From Eonycteris spelaea (Eukaryota > Chordata > Mammalia > Chiroptera > Pteropodidae), in the NCBI GenBank assembly GCA_003508835.1, contig PUFA01000084.1, positions 2,976,001 to 3,040,000 on the forward strand: 64,000 nucleotides of DNA. Reading direction: 5' to 3'. The translations under genes and the position numbers were made by a program. This document shows positions 35,502 to 47,929 of this stretch, piece after piece (position 1 is the first letter of the stretch; each line of letters opens with the position of its first letter). Below the pieces are notes generated by a model. The model was not told the origin of the DNA, ran no database searches, and saw only the letters and a list, made by a program, of their open reading frames with translations.

Positions 35502-36209
35502 ATGGTGTTAACCAGGTTGATAGAGACTCAGATATGGAAGCTGCCTGTGTCTGCACACTGGGAGTGGGGAGGACTCAAAAAGGGAACAATGACTTTTTCC
35601 TATACTTTTGACTGGGAGAAGTCTGCCTCTCCAGTCCTTGCCCTGAAGCCAGACAATTTAGTTTCTCTCCATGTGTCCCTGACACCTCTCAAGCTGCTGC
35701 CACAGGGCTGGAGCTCAGAGCGAGTGAGCCCATCAATGAGTAAGTCTGTATGTGGGCCCTTCAAGAGGAATGCCTGTCACTCCAGCAGCCCTGTATCTCA
35801 CCCAGCCAATCTCCACTGGTTTTCACAGCCAGAAGTTGTGAAGACTTCTGTTCTTGGCATTGGAGCCTTGGGTTGGGGAACCTCGTGTGGAGCTGGGACC
35901 TGTTACTCTTCAGGGTGGCTTCTGCAGCCAATTTGTCTCTCTCAATGTTTAACCGCCATATGTAGGTATAGGGACAAGCCCATTCTTCATCTTCATCCTT
36001 CCTACCAGTCCTCGACATGGCTTCTGTATATCCTTAGTTACAGAATTTCTGTTCAGTTGGAATTCAGGCAATTCTTAATGATGGTTGTTCCACAGTTAAG
36101 TTGTAATTTTGATGCGGTCATGAGAGGATGCAAGCACAGTATTTACCTACACTGCCATCTTGACTGGAAATCCCCTGCAGGTAATATTTTAAATCATGTT
36201 TACCTGTGA
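35502..36209 (+). other. 235-codon open frame antisense to the L1 5'UTR
   Basis: The longest open frame in the window lies on the plus strand across the 5'UTR of the minus-strand L1 and ends about 30 nt outside it. The product has no recognised domain and is rich in Ser, Leu, Cys and Trp. In primates a short antisense ORF0 exists in the L1 5'UTR; nothing shows that this frame is homologous or translated. L1 5'UTRs are GC-richer and stop-poor, which makes long chance frames more likely. Confidence 0.4.
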
Positions 36210-39070
36210 GGTAGATACTATGCAGCACTTGAGACCAAAGGCCTAAGAACATTAAAAAAGCTACCATCATTGCTGCCCTAAGCACTTTCTATTGCTGACA
36301 ATGTTATATGTTCTTTCAGATTTTATCTCATCAGCAAGACTTGTCCTGAGATTGTTTACAGCAAAGACTGCTTGTATGGAATCATTTCTACTCCAGTTTT
36401 GCCCCTTTGACACAAAAATAAACATCTAAAAGCATATTATTATAACAATTAGAATTCTAGTTAATTTTAACTACCTAAATATGTTTTTTTAATGTCGTAG
36501 ATGCCCATAAATTTGTTTTTTATTGTATATTGTCTGCTTTTTAAAAAGCATCTATATCTAGCTCTTATATTTTTCAGACTTTATAAACTTTTTTCTTCTA
36601 TTTTCTTCACCACTGTTATAAAAAATAGGTAAGAAAAATGAGATTTTAACCCGGTCCTTGATGCCAAAAATAATCAGTTTCTAAAATGATCTAGATGTTC
36701 TAATGATGTTCCACTGTCCATTTCCGCTTGGATTATAAACATAGATCAGATTTTATACCGTGAACCTATGTTTCATTACCTTACTTTAACTTAGATTTCT
36801 TGACATTTCATTATATGAAGTATTATTCTTTTGTCACCACAGTTCCATTTCACAGTATTGGGATTTTAAACAACTAGCAGAAAAGAGATATGTCACTGAG
36901 AGAGTAGGCCATAAATGGGTTTGTGTTCATGGTGGACTATTATAAAAAGTAATTGTGTAGATGTGTGGCCAATATTGCTATAGTCACAGTGTAGGCAGGC
37001 AGGCCTCCTAATCCTCAATTTGAAATGTTTTTTTTCTTTTTCTAATTTCAAGTCCTGCTGATATCAATCTCATATGATATCTTTTGTCCTAATATTGAGC
37101 ATTGATTGTCTTGAAATTTTAATTAAAGTCTAAGTCATTGTACTTTTGTAGCAGGTGGTATGTAACAGCATATGAGATTTGCATGTTATGTATCTGATGG
37201 ATATTACTGCTTTGGCCATGTACCTATTATAGAGATGTAGTCATGCATAAGTTACATTAGAGAATACCTTGTAACAAACCAGGGATATCAGAGTAGAAAC
37301 CACACAGTGACTTCAGAAATATAGGTCACTTCAGAGCATGATATGATATATATTACAAACTGAGATAAATTTCCTTTTTTCCCTCGTCAGTCACTTATGA
37401 AGATTGATTTCTAACCCCTGCAGTTCTTACCTATATCTTCTAATTTCCCCATAACTCCTAATAACCTGATATTTAAGAAGGGGGAAAAGTACATTTGTAT
37501 TTATATGTGTGGATGGTCGTGCCTATATACATTATATAAAATATGTATAGTTTTAATATTCATAGTTGTACACAAAGAGAGAAATTTGCATATTTCTTGC
37601 TGCAGCCTTGTTAAGCACATCCTGCAAAACCATTCTTTCTACAAAACCCAGCTGATGTATTTCAGTGTTACTTATCAGGTGGCAAGATTCTCAGCAGGTT
37701 GTTAAGAAATATTTGTTTAAAATGTTTTCCTTCTAGATGGGCTGATGTACTATGCTTTTGTCTATTCCACATGATGACATTCTTTTAAATTACTCTAGTG
37801 GCACTCATTGGGTCATTGTAGGCACATAGATGAGTGTTGGAAAATAATTGTAATTTTACCATCTTCTAACAGAATACACCCTCAGGCCAAGTGGTAAAAT
37901 ACCACCTCCGCTAGCCCCAGCATTCATCACTATAATGAGCTACAAAATCAATCTGTAATTGACAGAAGCATTTTTAATCAAAGTATGAGGCATTTAGAGT
38001 CTCCAGATACTGACTTTTTGTCTTATATCAGTACTTACTTTATAACAGGATGGGAGATGTTTGATTTGGTTCAAGAGAAGGAGCTATTCTACAAAGAAAC
38101 AAAGATATGCTTTTCAGAATCTTTCCTCACACCTACCTCACACCACCAAAAGTAACAATATATAATCGCTAAACTATATCATGCAACATCAAGTCAATAA
38201 GATTATGCTCTACTATTTTAGGGAGAAAAGGGGACTTATATTTGTGAATGATTGCCAGTGCTTTCTACCAATTGCCTCTCTACTCAAAATTACTACTCTT
38301 TGACTCAAACTACCACCATATATGCAGAAACTGTAATCCAAAAGGCTACATTTTTTTTTTTAACATCTACCTTCCTGTTGCTTAAAACTGTCCTTAGGAA
38401 TTTATGGGTTTCACAAAACATTTCTCTTGTTAGTATTATTATTTTTTGATTAAACTCTCACCCATGTAATGGTAGGTAGACATCTCAGATGACCACACCT
38501 TAAAAGTTGTGATATTTCCAAGTAGTGGGTATTGTAGCCAAAGGCAAAATATTTAGAGATACATTCAGTGACTTTCTGGGCACAAGTTCTTATGTTTTTA
38601 TGAGTGAGCTCCAGATGTTTAGTATCAGCTCTTAAATTTGGAGACTACATTAGTATGATCTGTGGAAAAAAGGATCTTGCATACTAAGCCATGCCTAGTA
38701 TCTCTTGGATACTTTAGCCTTGGTGTTTATGTATGCAAGAGAAGCTACAATACTATCTGGCACAGGGAATAGAGTATTTTCAAGGGAAATTATCCAGAGG
38801 TTGCAAAAATAACTGAACACAGTCTACATAGTCTGATGTTCTCGTTTGTGGAATCTTCAGTTAATTTCACATGAGCATGTTGTATGTGTGTGTGTTTGGC
38901 AAGCCTGAACTGGTTTTAAAAAATATCAACCTAAAACCTTGAAAATCTTATCTAGATGACTTTAACATTTTCAGACCCTTAAGTTACTATTTTAAGCATT
39001 TCTTTACCACTCCCTTGTTTGGAATATGTGATCTCTATGTAAATTAATGGATATTGCTGATAATGTAATG
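36180..39070. other. Non-coding stretch, no gene recognised
   Basis: AT-rich and mostly unique. T runs near 37028-37035 and 38350-38360; a short GT run at 38884-38894. Frames at 37505-37705 and 38252-38449 have no support. Confidence 0.5.
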
Positions 39071-39074
39071 TTTA

Positions 39075-39305
39075 GGGAGTACTTACTCAGGGTCAAGCAC
39101 TATGCTAATTACCTCATATATTTTATCACATATAATTTTCTCAACAATCTTTGAGCTAGACTCTGTTATTGCACATCCTTTATAGGTGTATTTGAGAAAT
39201 GGAGAAGTGATATAAATTGTCCTAAGTCACATAGCTTATAAGTAGTGGAATATGATTAAACATAGGCCATAATTCCAAGGCCCAAACTTTTAATCTTTGT
39301 ATTGA
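39075..39305 (-). repeat. MIR SINE (antisense), nearly full length
   Basis: 'gagtacttactcagggtcaagcactatgctaattacctcat', 'agtcacatagcttataagtagtgg' and 'aattccaaggcccaaactttt' occur in antisense MIR order. Confidence 0.8.
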
Positions 39306-39309
39306 TGGA

Positions 39310-42300
39310 GCACTAGCACACGTTATTCATAATGTTGTAACTTATGACTGGTTTCAAGCAAGGCTGTTTTAAGTTATACATTTTCTTGACTTTTGCGTAA
39401 AGAAATACTACCCAATTACTTAAACAGGTTTATTAGGATGTCAATAAAGGAACCATTTTATATCCTTGGTTTTAATTGGGTTTTATAATCTAACAGAATA
39501 AATATTAATTTTTAAAATATAAACTGTGTTGCCAGTGCAAGTATACTAAAAATGGTGCTGCTTTGGGCCTCTTGATGCTTTTGCCAAGAGGAAGATAAAT
39601 CACATTAAAAAATTACATTAGACTGAGAAAGCTTAAATTTTCTAAGAAAGAAGCAGCAGTTTAAGGGGGTAGATATGATAATAGAATTGAAGTAAATAAT
39701 ACTTTGACTCTGATATCTAGCCCTTAACTTGTTTGGGGACAGTTTGGTGAGCTTTAAATGAAAAAACAAACAAACAAAACAAGTCAGGATTTCCTTCAGT
39801 CTATGAGATGTGCTTGGCAGGGATGGCAGCTTTCATTTGGGAGCTTATGTTGCAAAACACCTTATTCTCATTTATAAACCTTTGTTTCTTAGTAGATACT
39901 TATTTTTAAAATTATTTTATTTTAACTAATATATCTTACAAGTGCAGCATGGACAATTCACACATTGTTATCCACACTTAAAAATTCCTAATTCTAGGAC
40001 ATTCACCACAGTAAAGATATCACATTCTCACACTGGTGAAAATGTATTTATTTAGATGTTGTGTTTGAGAACAAAAACATGCCTCTATATTATTTGTTGT
40101 GCATTAAGAAATGTACTGAGCAACCCCAAAGCAGGGTTTTGGGGTTTTTAAGGCTGGGTTTTTAAGGAAATAAGTTGAAGTTGGGATTGTTTATCCTTCT
40201 TATGAGCTTGTAATTGGAAAACTCCATATTTGTAGTGGATGACTTGAAATCATAGATATTTACCTTTTCAAACAAATTTTAAAGATCGGTAGTTCTTTTT
40301 TCTCCAGAAATTCTGCCTTGTGCTTCTTTTAAAAGTATATAATTTAGTGACATCTTTTTATTTTCCATTTCTTGTTATGTCATCTTAAAATGTATTTGAA
40401 ATACTAAATATATTTTATTTTATAAAGATTTTTAAATTTATATTAATTTTTAATATACTATTAAAATAATATTTTACCTTCTAACACCTAATCATTCTTT
40501 TAATCATCCAGTTCTATAGCTGCCTAGTCAATTTTGAAACAGTTGTAAATGCATGTCAATGTGTCTATGCATGAAAATATACATAATTGTTAATAACAAT
40601 GAATATAATTCCTATAGCCACTGTGATAGTCCAGGTTCATACTATTTCTCAGCCTCCCCTAATAGGCATGCCTAGTTGCTGCACAATGGATATATCAAAT
40701 GATGCAAAAAAATTAAAGAAATACATTAAATTGCCTAGGAAATGAGGAAAAAATCCATATTTTCATTACAATAGGAATAAGTAGTATGTTCCCTATCTAA
40801 AACTGTTATTGGAATTGATAAGTTAGAATTCCTAGCCACCAATTGACCTGAACTAGACTCTCCTTAATGATATTCCGATCAGAATAAACATGAGAGGAAA
40901 GGGCACAGGTCTCTATTGTCAGTTCCAATGGTGCCTACACTAACTGGGATGTACCTCCCCTTTCTTTCTTAATGTTCATCAAAATTTATATGGTATATTA
41001 TGGTTCCCAACACCTTTGGATGCTAATAACTTGATCATACCTCCTCTGGGGATTAATGTTTCACAGACAATTCTGTTATTCAAGTTGATGAAGAAAAACA
41101 AAGGAAAAGACAACACATTAAATATCCTACATAGCTTTCTACTTTTCTCATGTCACTCTCTTCTTCCTTAACTCATCCCTGTCATTTCCAGGAACAGCTT
41201 ATAGTTGAATTGATGAAACCAGTTTCTAAGAAACTAGAATAGATATTGGGAACACAGTTCAGGAGCCATATGGCCTAGCCCCAATCTCACTACAGACAGA
41301 GTTTATGAAAAAAACACAACTTTCTTGGGCCTCAAACTTAATATTTACAAAACTGGTAAAATTACTTCCCATGTGAGTGTCATTAGTATGTTGAAACAGT
41401 AAATAGTGTTATTACAAATACATAAAGCATCTGTATAGACATGTAGGCACTTTGAAGACTTCATTTTAGGACAACAGTAAGTCAAATACATTATTCCATG
41501 TCTTTTATCATTATGCATTTTGGTGAGTGGAAGTCTCTATAATTAAAAAAATAAATAACTGATACCATCTTAATTTTTACCAACTATGATCTCTGGACCC
41601 AATCTTTACTACCTTCTACCCTGGAATCTTCTTGACAGTCCATATAGGATGCTATTGCAGAAACCACATTAATTTGACATATTAAGATCAGAATTTAGAT
41701 GCCTCCTTAGTCGCTGAGTAGCTCTATTCAACACAAGACATTCTTTTATTATTTATTTCCATGGATTTATTTGGAAATGTTTAATTTATCAAGTTACAGT
41801 AAATATTTTACTACCTGTTTTTATTTATTAGGGATTTCTTTTTATTGGTTATATATTAAAAACAGTGAAAAATACAAGAAAGACCACCCATAGAAAATTT
41901 ACTATAAAGTGAGATGGTTGCCATTTTGGTGATTCTGTAGGACCACATGATGTTAATTTCTACTAGCCTTTTGAAATATTAAAAGTAGATCCCTGACCTC
42001 TATTCTTATAGACCCTTATAGAGCCAGGAGTCTATGAAGATTATGAACTACTGACTGGACTATTTTTAAGGTCTTTTCTGAGTCAAATACCCCATGATTT
42101 TAAATATCAAACTTCAGCCATCCATCATGTCTTTTGGTTCTGGGCTAGTTTTCTCTTGCCTTTGAGTAACTAGAGGTAGTCACTTGGATATTCTGACCCA
42201 GGCTTTATAAGGTCAGAATCTTCCCATTTGATAGTGAACTACTGCTGTGTCATTGACTCATTCATCCAACTCATAATAACGAAAGATCTGAGGCAGAAGG

Positions 42301-42540
42301 TGAAGTTAGTGAAATGACCTGGGTAGAAATAAATACAAAACAAGCCCCAGGTATTTTCTATAACCATCATTACTATCATTAGGAAATGTTCCTGAAAAAT
42401 AAAATTTTAGGGATAAATGTTTAAACTGATGAAGTCTTTCCGGTAAGGCACTAGAAGAACCAAGTATTCGGATGTGTCACTTGCACTGTAATGTGAACTG
42501 CTGTAGCTTTGGGTTGGCAAAGTTAGAGAGTAGCTAATCT
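39310..42540. other. Non-coding stretch, no gene recognised
   Basis: Very AT-rich (for example 40380-40480) with an AAAC tract near 39764-39778. No recognised repeat of size, RNA gene or exon. Confidence 0.5.
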
Positions 42541-42549
42541 TTCTTCAGT

Positions 42550-43025
42550 TCCAGGTCCAAGAGATGTTGTAGACTCCACCTCTTATCTGCCTTTACTCTT
42601 CCTCACACACTGGATTCTCAGGCCAAACTAAATAGCCTGTTATTTATTCATAAAGGCTTTCTTGCCTCAGTACCTTTTCTCACACCATTCCCGACATTTA
42701 GACATAATTACATATTCAAATTTAACCCACTCCCAAGCCCTGCTCAAACAAATTAGTTCCCGCATAAAACTTTACTTTTTCTCCCACAACGTGGTACTGT
42801 GCCATATCATACCATGTCCTAATTTCACAGTATTTTCTTGTAATTCTTTACTCATCCCAGTTGACATTTCACTTATATTTTCTGTATGTGCGTGTTGCCA
42901 TGTCTTTCTCCTATCAGGCTCCTATCCTGTCTATCATGAAAGCTACATCATATTTGTCTTCATATTCTACTAATATCTTATGCTTATGAGTCACAAAATT
43001 AATATTAGTTGAATGACTAAATAGA
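42550..43025 (+). mobile_element. L2 LINE 3' end
   Basis: Pyrimidine-rich L2 3' region ending in 'aatattagttgaatgactaaatag' (compare 'tgttgaatgaatga'). Upstream words 'ctcaggccaaactaaatagc' and 'ccactcccaagccctgctc' fit L2 order. The 103-codon frame at 42662-42973 lies within it and is chance. Confidence 0.65.
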
Positions 43026-43708
43026 TGCCAATCAGAAGTTTTAAGGATTAATTAATTATGGCTTGAATTATTTAAAAAGGAATCATGCCAGAACTCTGTG
43101 TGTACTTATTTTTTTCCTGATGGCAATTAAAGACAACCTATCTATTCTTCCTGTTAATCCTATTCCTCACTTGCATAGTTCTGTTAACAAAACCAGAGCA
43201 AATTTGAGGAATTGAGAAAAAAAACACAACAGATTTATAGCACTTGGAAAAAAATAATTTGTCTTCTAGTTACTTTTTATGCTTGCCAATTTGGTATAAG
43301 GACATCTTTTCTATCCATCTTATGCTAACACACCACATTATTTTCTTTGGAAATGAAAGGAAAACGAAGGGAAAGAGATATTTCACACTTAAGATAGTTT
43401 TAGAAATACATAGTGATGTATTCACAGTTGTAATATAGTCCATAAAGATAACGCCAAGCATATAAGCAGCTGGAAGGCCATGCTGGGTAGCCTGTTCTGA
43501 CTTTTTTTTTTTTTTTAAATCTGGACCATTTCCAGTTTTCCTTTCTTTTTGTGATTAGAAAGTATGATTGAAAATTATATAAGCACAGTGTTAAAATTAT
43601 CTTATTGAAGTAATTAAGGGTTACAAAAATACAATATCTTATTTAGAAAGTAATAAAATCAAACTTATTTGGATCACTGAGGTATTAGGGAAAAATAAAC
43701 AATAAAAG

Positions 43709-43822
43709 TTTTATTACATGATCAGTCTGGGAATGACTTTTCTATAACTCATTAAAGAAATGTTGTTTTTCTTACCATGCTTTTCTATCAATCATTTGAG
43801 ATTGGCCTTGTGATCAAGAAAA
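43709..43822 (+). repeat. Local duplication A, copy 1
   Basis: It pairs with 44406-44518. The core 'tttttcttaccatgcttttct' and 'tcatttgag.ttggccttgtg.tcaa' is nearly identical; the left half is about 70% similar by eye. Spacing of about 697 bp is constant along the match. Confidence 0.75.
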
Positions 43823-43964
43823 TGCTCAATAATTATCAGAAAGCCAGAAAACAGTATTAACCACTCCTGCAACTTTTTTGCTGCTGATATTGTACTGCTC
43901 TTCCCTGAAATGCTTTTATTCTAACTCAGATTGACTTAGCATAATTGTCACTACTAGGTATAGC

Positions 43965-44200
43965 TTAGTAGTGGCTGAAAGTATGGGCTCTGGAAGCACA
44001 CAGCCTGAGTTCAAAGTCCCGTTTACTCCAGTATAAGTTGTTCATAATAGTTATTTAACCTCTTTAAACCTTAGAGTTCCACTCTGTAAAGTGCAGCTAG
44101 TAATAACACCTACCTCATAGGGATGCTTTGCAGATTAATGAGATGATATATGGATTCATAGTAGTTGCCAAGTGGTTACTACTCAGTAAGCTACAGTGAC
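43965..44200 (+). repeat. MIR SINE, nearly full length
   Basis: 'agtatgggctctggaagcacacagcctgagttcaaagtcccg', 'ttatttaacctctttaaacctt', and 'aataacacctacctcatagggatg' give MIR from 5' block to tail. It lies between the two copies of local duplication A. Confidence 0.88.
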
Positions 44201-44405
44201 TCATGGCAGTCTCCCCCTTCTTATTTCCCACTGCTGAATCTACATTTGTTAGTGCTCCCAGACACATGTGACAAGCACATTATCTGCCTTTCTTCCTGAT
44301 CTGAAGCCTTAGATAACACAGGCATGGCAGGCTCTCTGCTCACCCTCCCTATCTCGTCTACTCCTGGTCTATTCCTCCTTTCTAACACATCTCTTCTTGT
44401 CCATA

Positions 44406-44518
44406 TTTTATTACATTATCTGTCTGAGATGGCTTCTCCATTAATAATTAGAGGAATGACATTTTTCTTACCATGCTTTTCTGTCCTTCATTTGAGGTTG
44501 GCCTTGTGCTCAAAAATA
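44406..44518 (+). repeat. Local duplication A, copy 2
   Basis: Partner of 43709-43822, same orientation. Either a tandem-type segmental duplication or two relics of one unnamed repeat family. Confidence 0.75.
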
Positions 44519-44519
44519 G

Positions 44520-47400
44520 TTTCCATATTGCATTCTCACTCCCTTTCCAGATCCTTTTTCTACCCAAATGAGTCTCAATTGTCACCGCTCCTTGTGTGGA
44601 GAAACACTTGATATGGTTGCCACCGTCCAGGCTGGAACAGTCCCACCTAACTCTGCAGTTCCAGATAACTCAGGACTGAGACAGAAGTCATTTTCAAAAA
44701 AAATTTTGTTTGGAAGGTGACAGCTCGCTGAGACTGAGAGTGGGTGAAACAGTACAGGGAGGTAAGCGGCAATGGATAGATGGGAGAGACTGAGCAATAA
44801 AGCTCGAATGAACTGGAAGGAGTCAGTGAGAGCACAGGAGACTGAGAGATATGACAATATGAGGAAAATATGGAAAAGCTTCACTCTCAAAATAGTGATA
44901 TAGGAGGCTAAAGAGAGGCCAAATGTAAGACTGTTTTTAAAAACTACTAATAGACAAATAGGAAAGCTACAAAACATATTCAACAGAAGAAAATTAATGT
45001 GAAACTAGGTGTAAGTATAAACTACACGAAATGGGGGAAGGTAATGAAGAATCAAAATTTACATCTTCCACCAATGTTCAATGAGATGTATAGTCTGAAA
45101 AATTCCTACAGAGGAACTGAAATGATTTTGACGTGGCCATAAGGACACTAGTGCCAAAAAAAGACCTTTTTTTATTTTTCAGATTTTCTGTATGTGAAAA
45201 ACCTCAGGACTAAATTACCATATCAAGGGACACCAAGGGGCTAGCAAGGAAAATTTTACAAACTTTTGAAGGAACAATATGAATGGATAATCTGAAAATA
45301 GCAAATGCTTTTATATGTGAGTGAAATGGATTAGGCATTCTTTAAAAAAGACCAACTACCAGTATGTAGGCAGCAGAGAAGACTCTGAAGGGGGTTATTA
45401 TAATTATTGCTGTTGTTATCTTCACTGTTGTTTTTATTATGTTACCACTATTCTAAAAGTTATCAGATTTTTGTTCATTGTTTTAAGGTTTCTGAAGGTA
45501 GATGTCTTCACCTCCTAGAGTTATAGCTTAAATTATTTATGATCTCATTAATTTCAGTTATTAAAGTAAGGTGATAAAATAATTCTCTAAAAAATATGAG
45601 TCATTTATTTTGAATCTAGTTTTATAGATTGACCCTGTGTCCCCAATTTTTGTCACTGGCTTGATCCAACCTCAGTAGAACATGAAAGGTAGACATTACC
45701 CAGTGCATATGAAGCATGAACGGTGCACAAAATCACATGAGGGAATGCTGTCCACATTCTGAAAACATGGTAAGGGAAAAGAAGAAAGCCACCTTAGTAT
45801 ATAGCAATACTTGGTAACACTTTATATGGGCCTATTACTGAGAAGCTAGATTTGGGTACGGTGTTGGGGAATTCTTAACTTTCTATCCCTATTTAACCTC
45901 ATTGAAGTTTTTGACAAATATTGTTTGAGGGGACCTACAATTATTTGCTCTATTTTGTTTATAGTTAAGAGAATACCTTGAATCGTGGCCTTCCTTCTAC
46001 CCTCATAAACTTCACTGTATAACCTAAATAGAAAAGGCAAAAATTCCTCTTATGGGCAACCAATTTCAAATTTCTTTTCTGGGATCCTCCCATGCCCTCC
46101 AACTCTCAGGAGTAAAAAGATTACTAAGAATAAGCAGTCCTAGAAAGAAATGCCCCTAAAGTCTCAAGAAGTTCCAAGTTCTCGTCTTCCTTTTGTAAAA
46201 AAATTTCAAAACATATACATACAAAGCCATCGTCTCTCAAAGTTTTGAAACCTCTGACATTTCCTACCAAAATTAACCACGTACCACTAAAAAGTCAGAC
46301 TCTAACAACAGTTCACAAAAACATTGTTCTACTTCTCAGAACTTTTCTGTCTATATTATTTGATTGTTTGAATTTTTATGTCAACGTGTTTGACAAAACT
46401 ACACCTGACTTACTTACTTAGAGTTAGAAATTTATAATTGTTGGCTCTATATTTCAGTCCCTTTTTGTGTTAATTCCCATTTTTAATATCCCTCTGTCTC
46501 CTCTTGACCATTTGCCTCAAAATAAATTTTAACTAATTATAGAGTAAAAAGAAGCATAATATGCTTGAATTAATGCACCTGTAATACTTAATATACCTAG
46601 ACAAAAATACCTTTTCTTATAACACATTTGGAGTGGCTTTCTTTGCCTCATTTTTGCTTAGTTTGAACACCAAAATTTGGGGTCTAATAGAAAATAACTA
46701 ATCATTCTAGTTATTTTTATGTTGAAAATGCTGACAGTTACTCATACTGAGATTCCATGAAAATATATAATTTGTTGAGAATGATTATTAGAAGAATTTG
46801 AAAGACTATTGACTCTAAAATTGTATCTACATCAATTTTCTCTCTCAACAACAAATAAGAATTGACAATCAGATGAGACATGAGCATTTTTTGCTTGATC
46901 TGGATCTCATCTGTGTATTCTTTTATAGCCTCCAAATACAGATTCCCAGGCAGTCCATTGCTGTATTCTGCATGTGTCTTCTCTCAGAGATCTAGCCTTT
47001 TATTATTCACTTTTTTCAAAATTTGTTTTTTAAAACATTCATACAGAGATACTATATAGTACTTCTGCCACATCTTCTCATCTGTGGAGTCTTAAGACTT
47101 TTTTTGTTGTTGTTCTTAGTGATAACTGCATTCTCTAATCAGGTAATAATACTAGGAGAAGATTTAGTAAATCTTTTTGGTGGACTCTTCTTGCTTACCT
47201 CTGAACTGAAAATGGATACTCGATTGTTTAGTACCTTGTCTCTTACTAGGTAACCTCATTAAACATTGCCCTGATATCATTTTATATTGAATGTAAAATA
47301 GATTAGACACTATTCTAATGAATAGTGACTGTTACACTAAAGATAAATCATCAGGTCACTTTTCATAAGCAGAATTTTTGTGTGAGAAGGGCAAAGCATT
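44520..47400. other. Non-coding stretch, no gene recognised
   Basis: Unique sequence with a small A/T tract near 44697-44706. The 133-codon minus-strand frame at 44582-44983 is hydrophobic and serine/leucine-rich, without recognisable domain or neighbours, and is regarded as chance. Confidence 0.45.
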
Positions 47401-47419
47401 ATAACTAGGGCAAGATATG

Positions 47420-47640
47420 CCAGTTAAAACCACCTATAATCCTACCACCTAAAGATAATCACTGTTAATTTTCTTGTATATTTAGTCTCTTGATAAACAT
47501 GTAAGCATTTTTCTTGTTGTGAATGAAGTGGAATCTCTCACAAACATGTTAAGTAGCATTATTTTTGTAAGGAATTATGTATCAAGAACATTTTTCCAGC
47601 TCAATAAATACCCTCTGCAGTATATATAATTTTTTAACTT
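47420..47640 (-). mobile_element. Old L1M fragment (antisense)
   Basis: 'cacctataatcctaccacctaaagataatcactgttaattttcttgtatatttagtctc' and 'aagaacatttttccagctcaataaatac' are the well-known antisense words of old L1 3' regions. Confidence 0.65.
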
Positions 47641-47929
47641 TCATGCACTTTGAACTTAAGGCTCTTCAAAAATAAGTAAATATTGAAATTGGGGGAACAA
47701 ACTGAAGTCTACATATGTGAAAACTTTGTACATTGATTAAATGATCAAATTATCAGTATAGGTCAAATATTACTTCACCTAGTTGCAGGGAGCTATTACA
47801 GCTCGATTCTTCAATTAAGCCAACTAGTTTCTAAACAGAAAGCCACATTTTCATCAAAGCTCAAAGTGCTAGAAACAGAACAGGAAGAGTTAAAATAATG
47901 GATTAATAATTTTAATCTGAATGCAAGGC

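Larger units (their letters stand above)
33406..36178 (-). mobile_element. Second internally deleted L1, 5' end complete, 3' end missing
   Basis: Read on the minus strand: 5'UTR begins at about 36178 ('ttccagtcaagatggcagtgtagg') and runs to 34727; ORF1 remnant 34726-33859; ORF2 N-terminus 33826 to about 33545; then a jump to a ~140 bp piece of the ORF2 C-terminal region (33544-33406), after which L1 similarity stops. The RT domain and the 3'UTR/poly-A are absent, and no target duplication was found, so the 3' side was lost after insertion or by rearrangement. The ORF2 breakpoint lies within the first ~95 codons, near where the L1 at 13.45 kb also breaks. Confidence 0.8.

Noticed and set aside
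42662..42973. 103-codon plus-strand frame
   Set aside because: Lies within an L2 3' end and reads like chance translation of pyrimidine-rich sequence.
44582..44983. 133-codon minus-strand open frame
   Set aside because: Low-information, hydrophobic Ser/Leu-rich translation; no domain, no second exon, no overlapping evidence. Long enough to notice but within chance for 64 kb in six frames.
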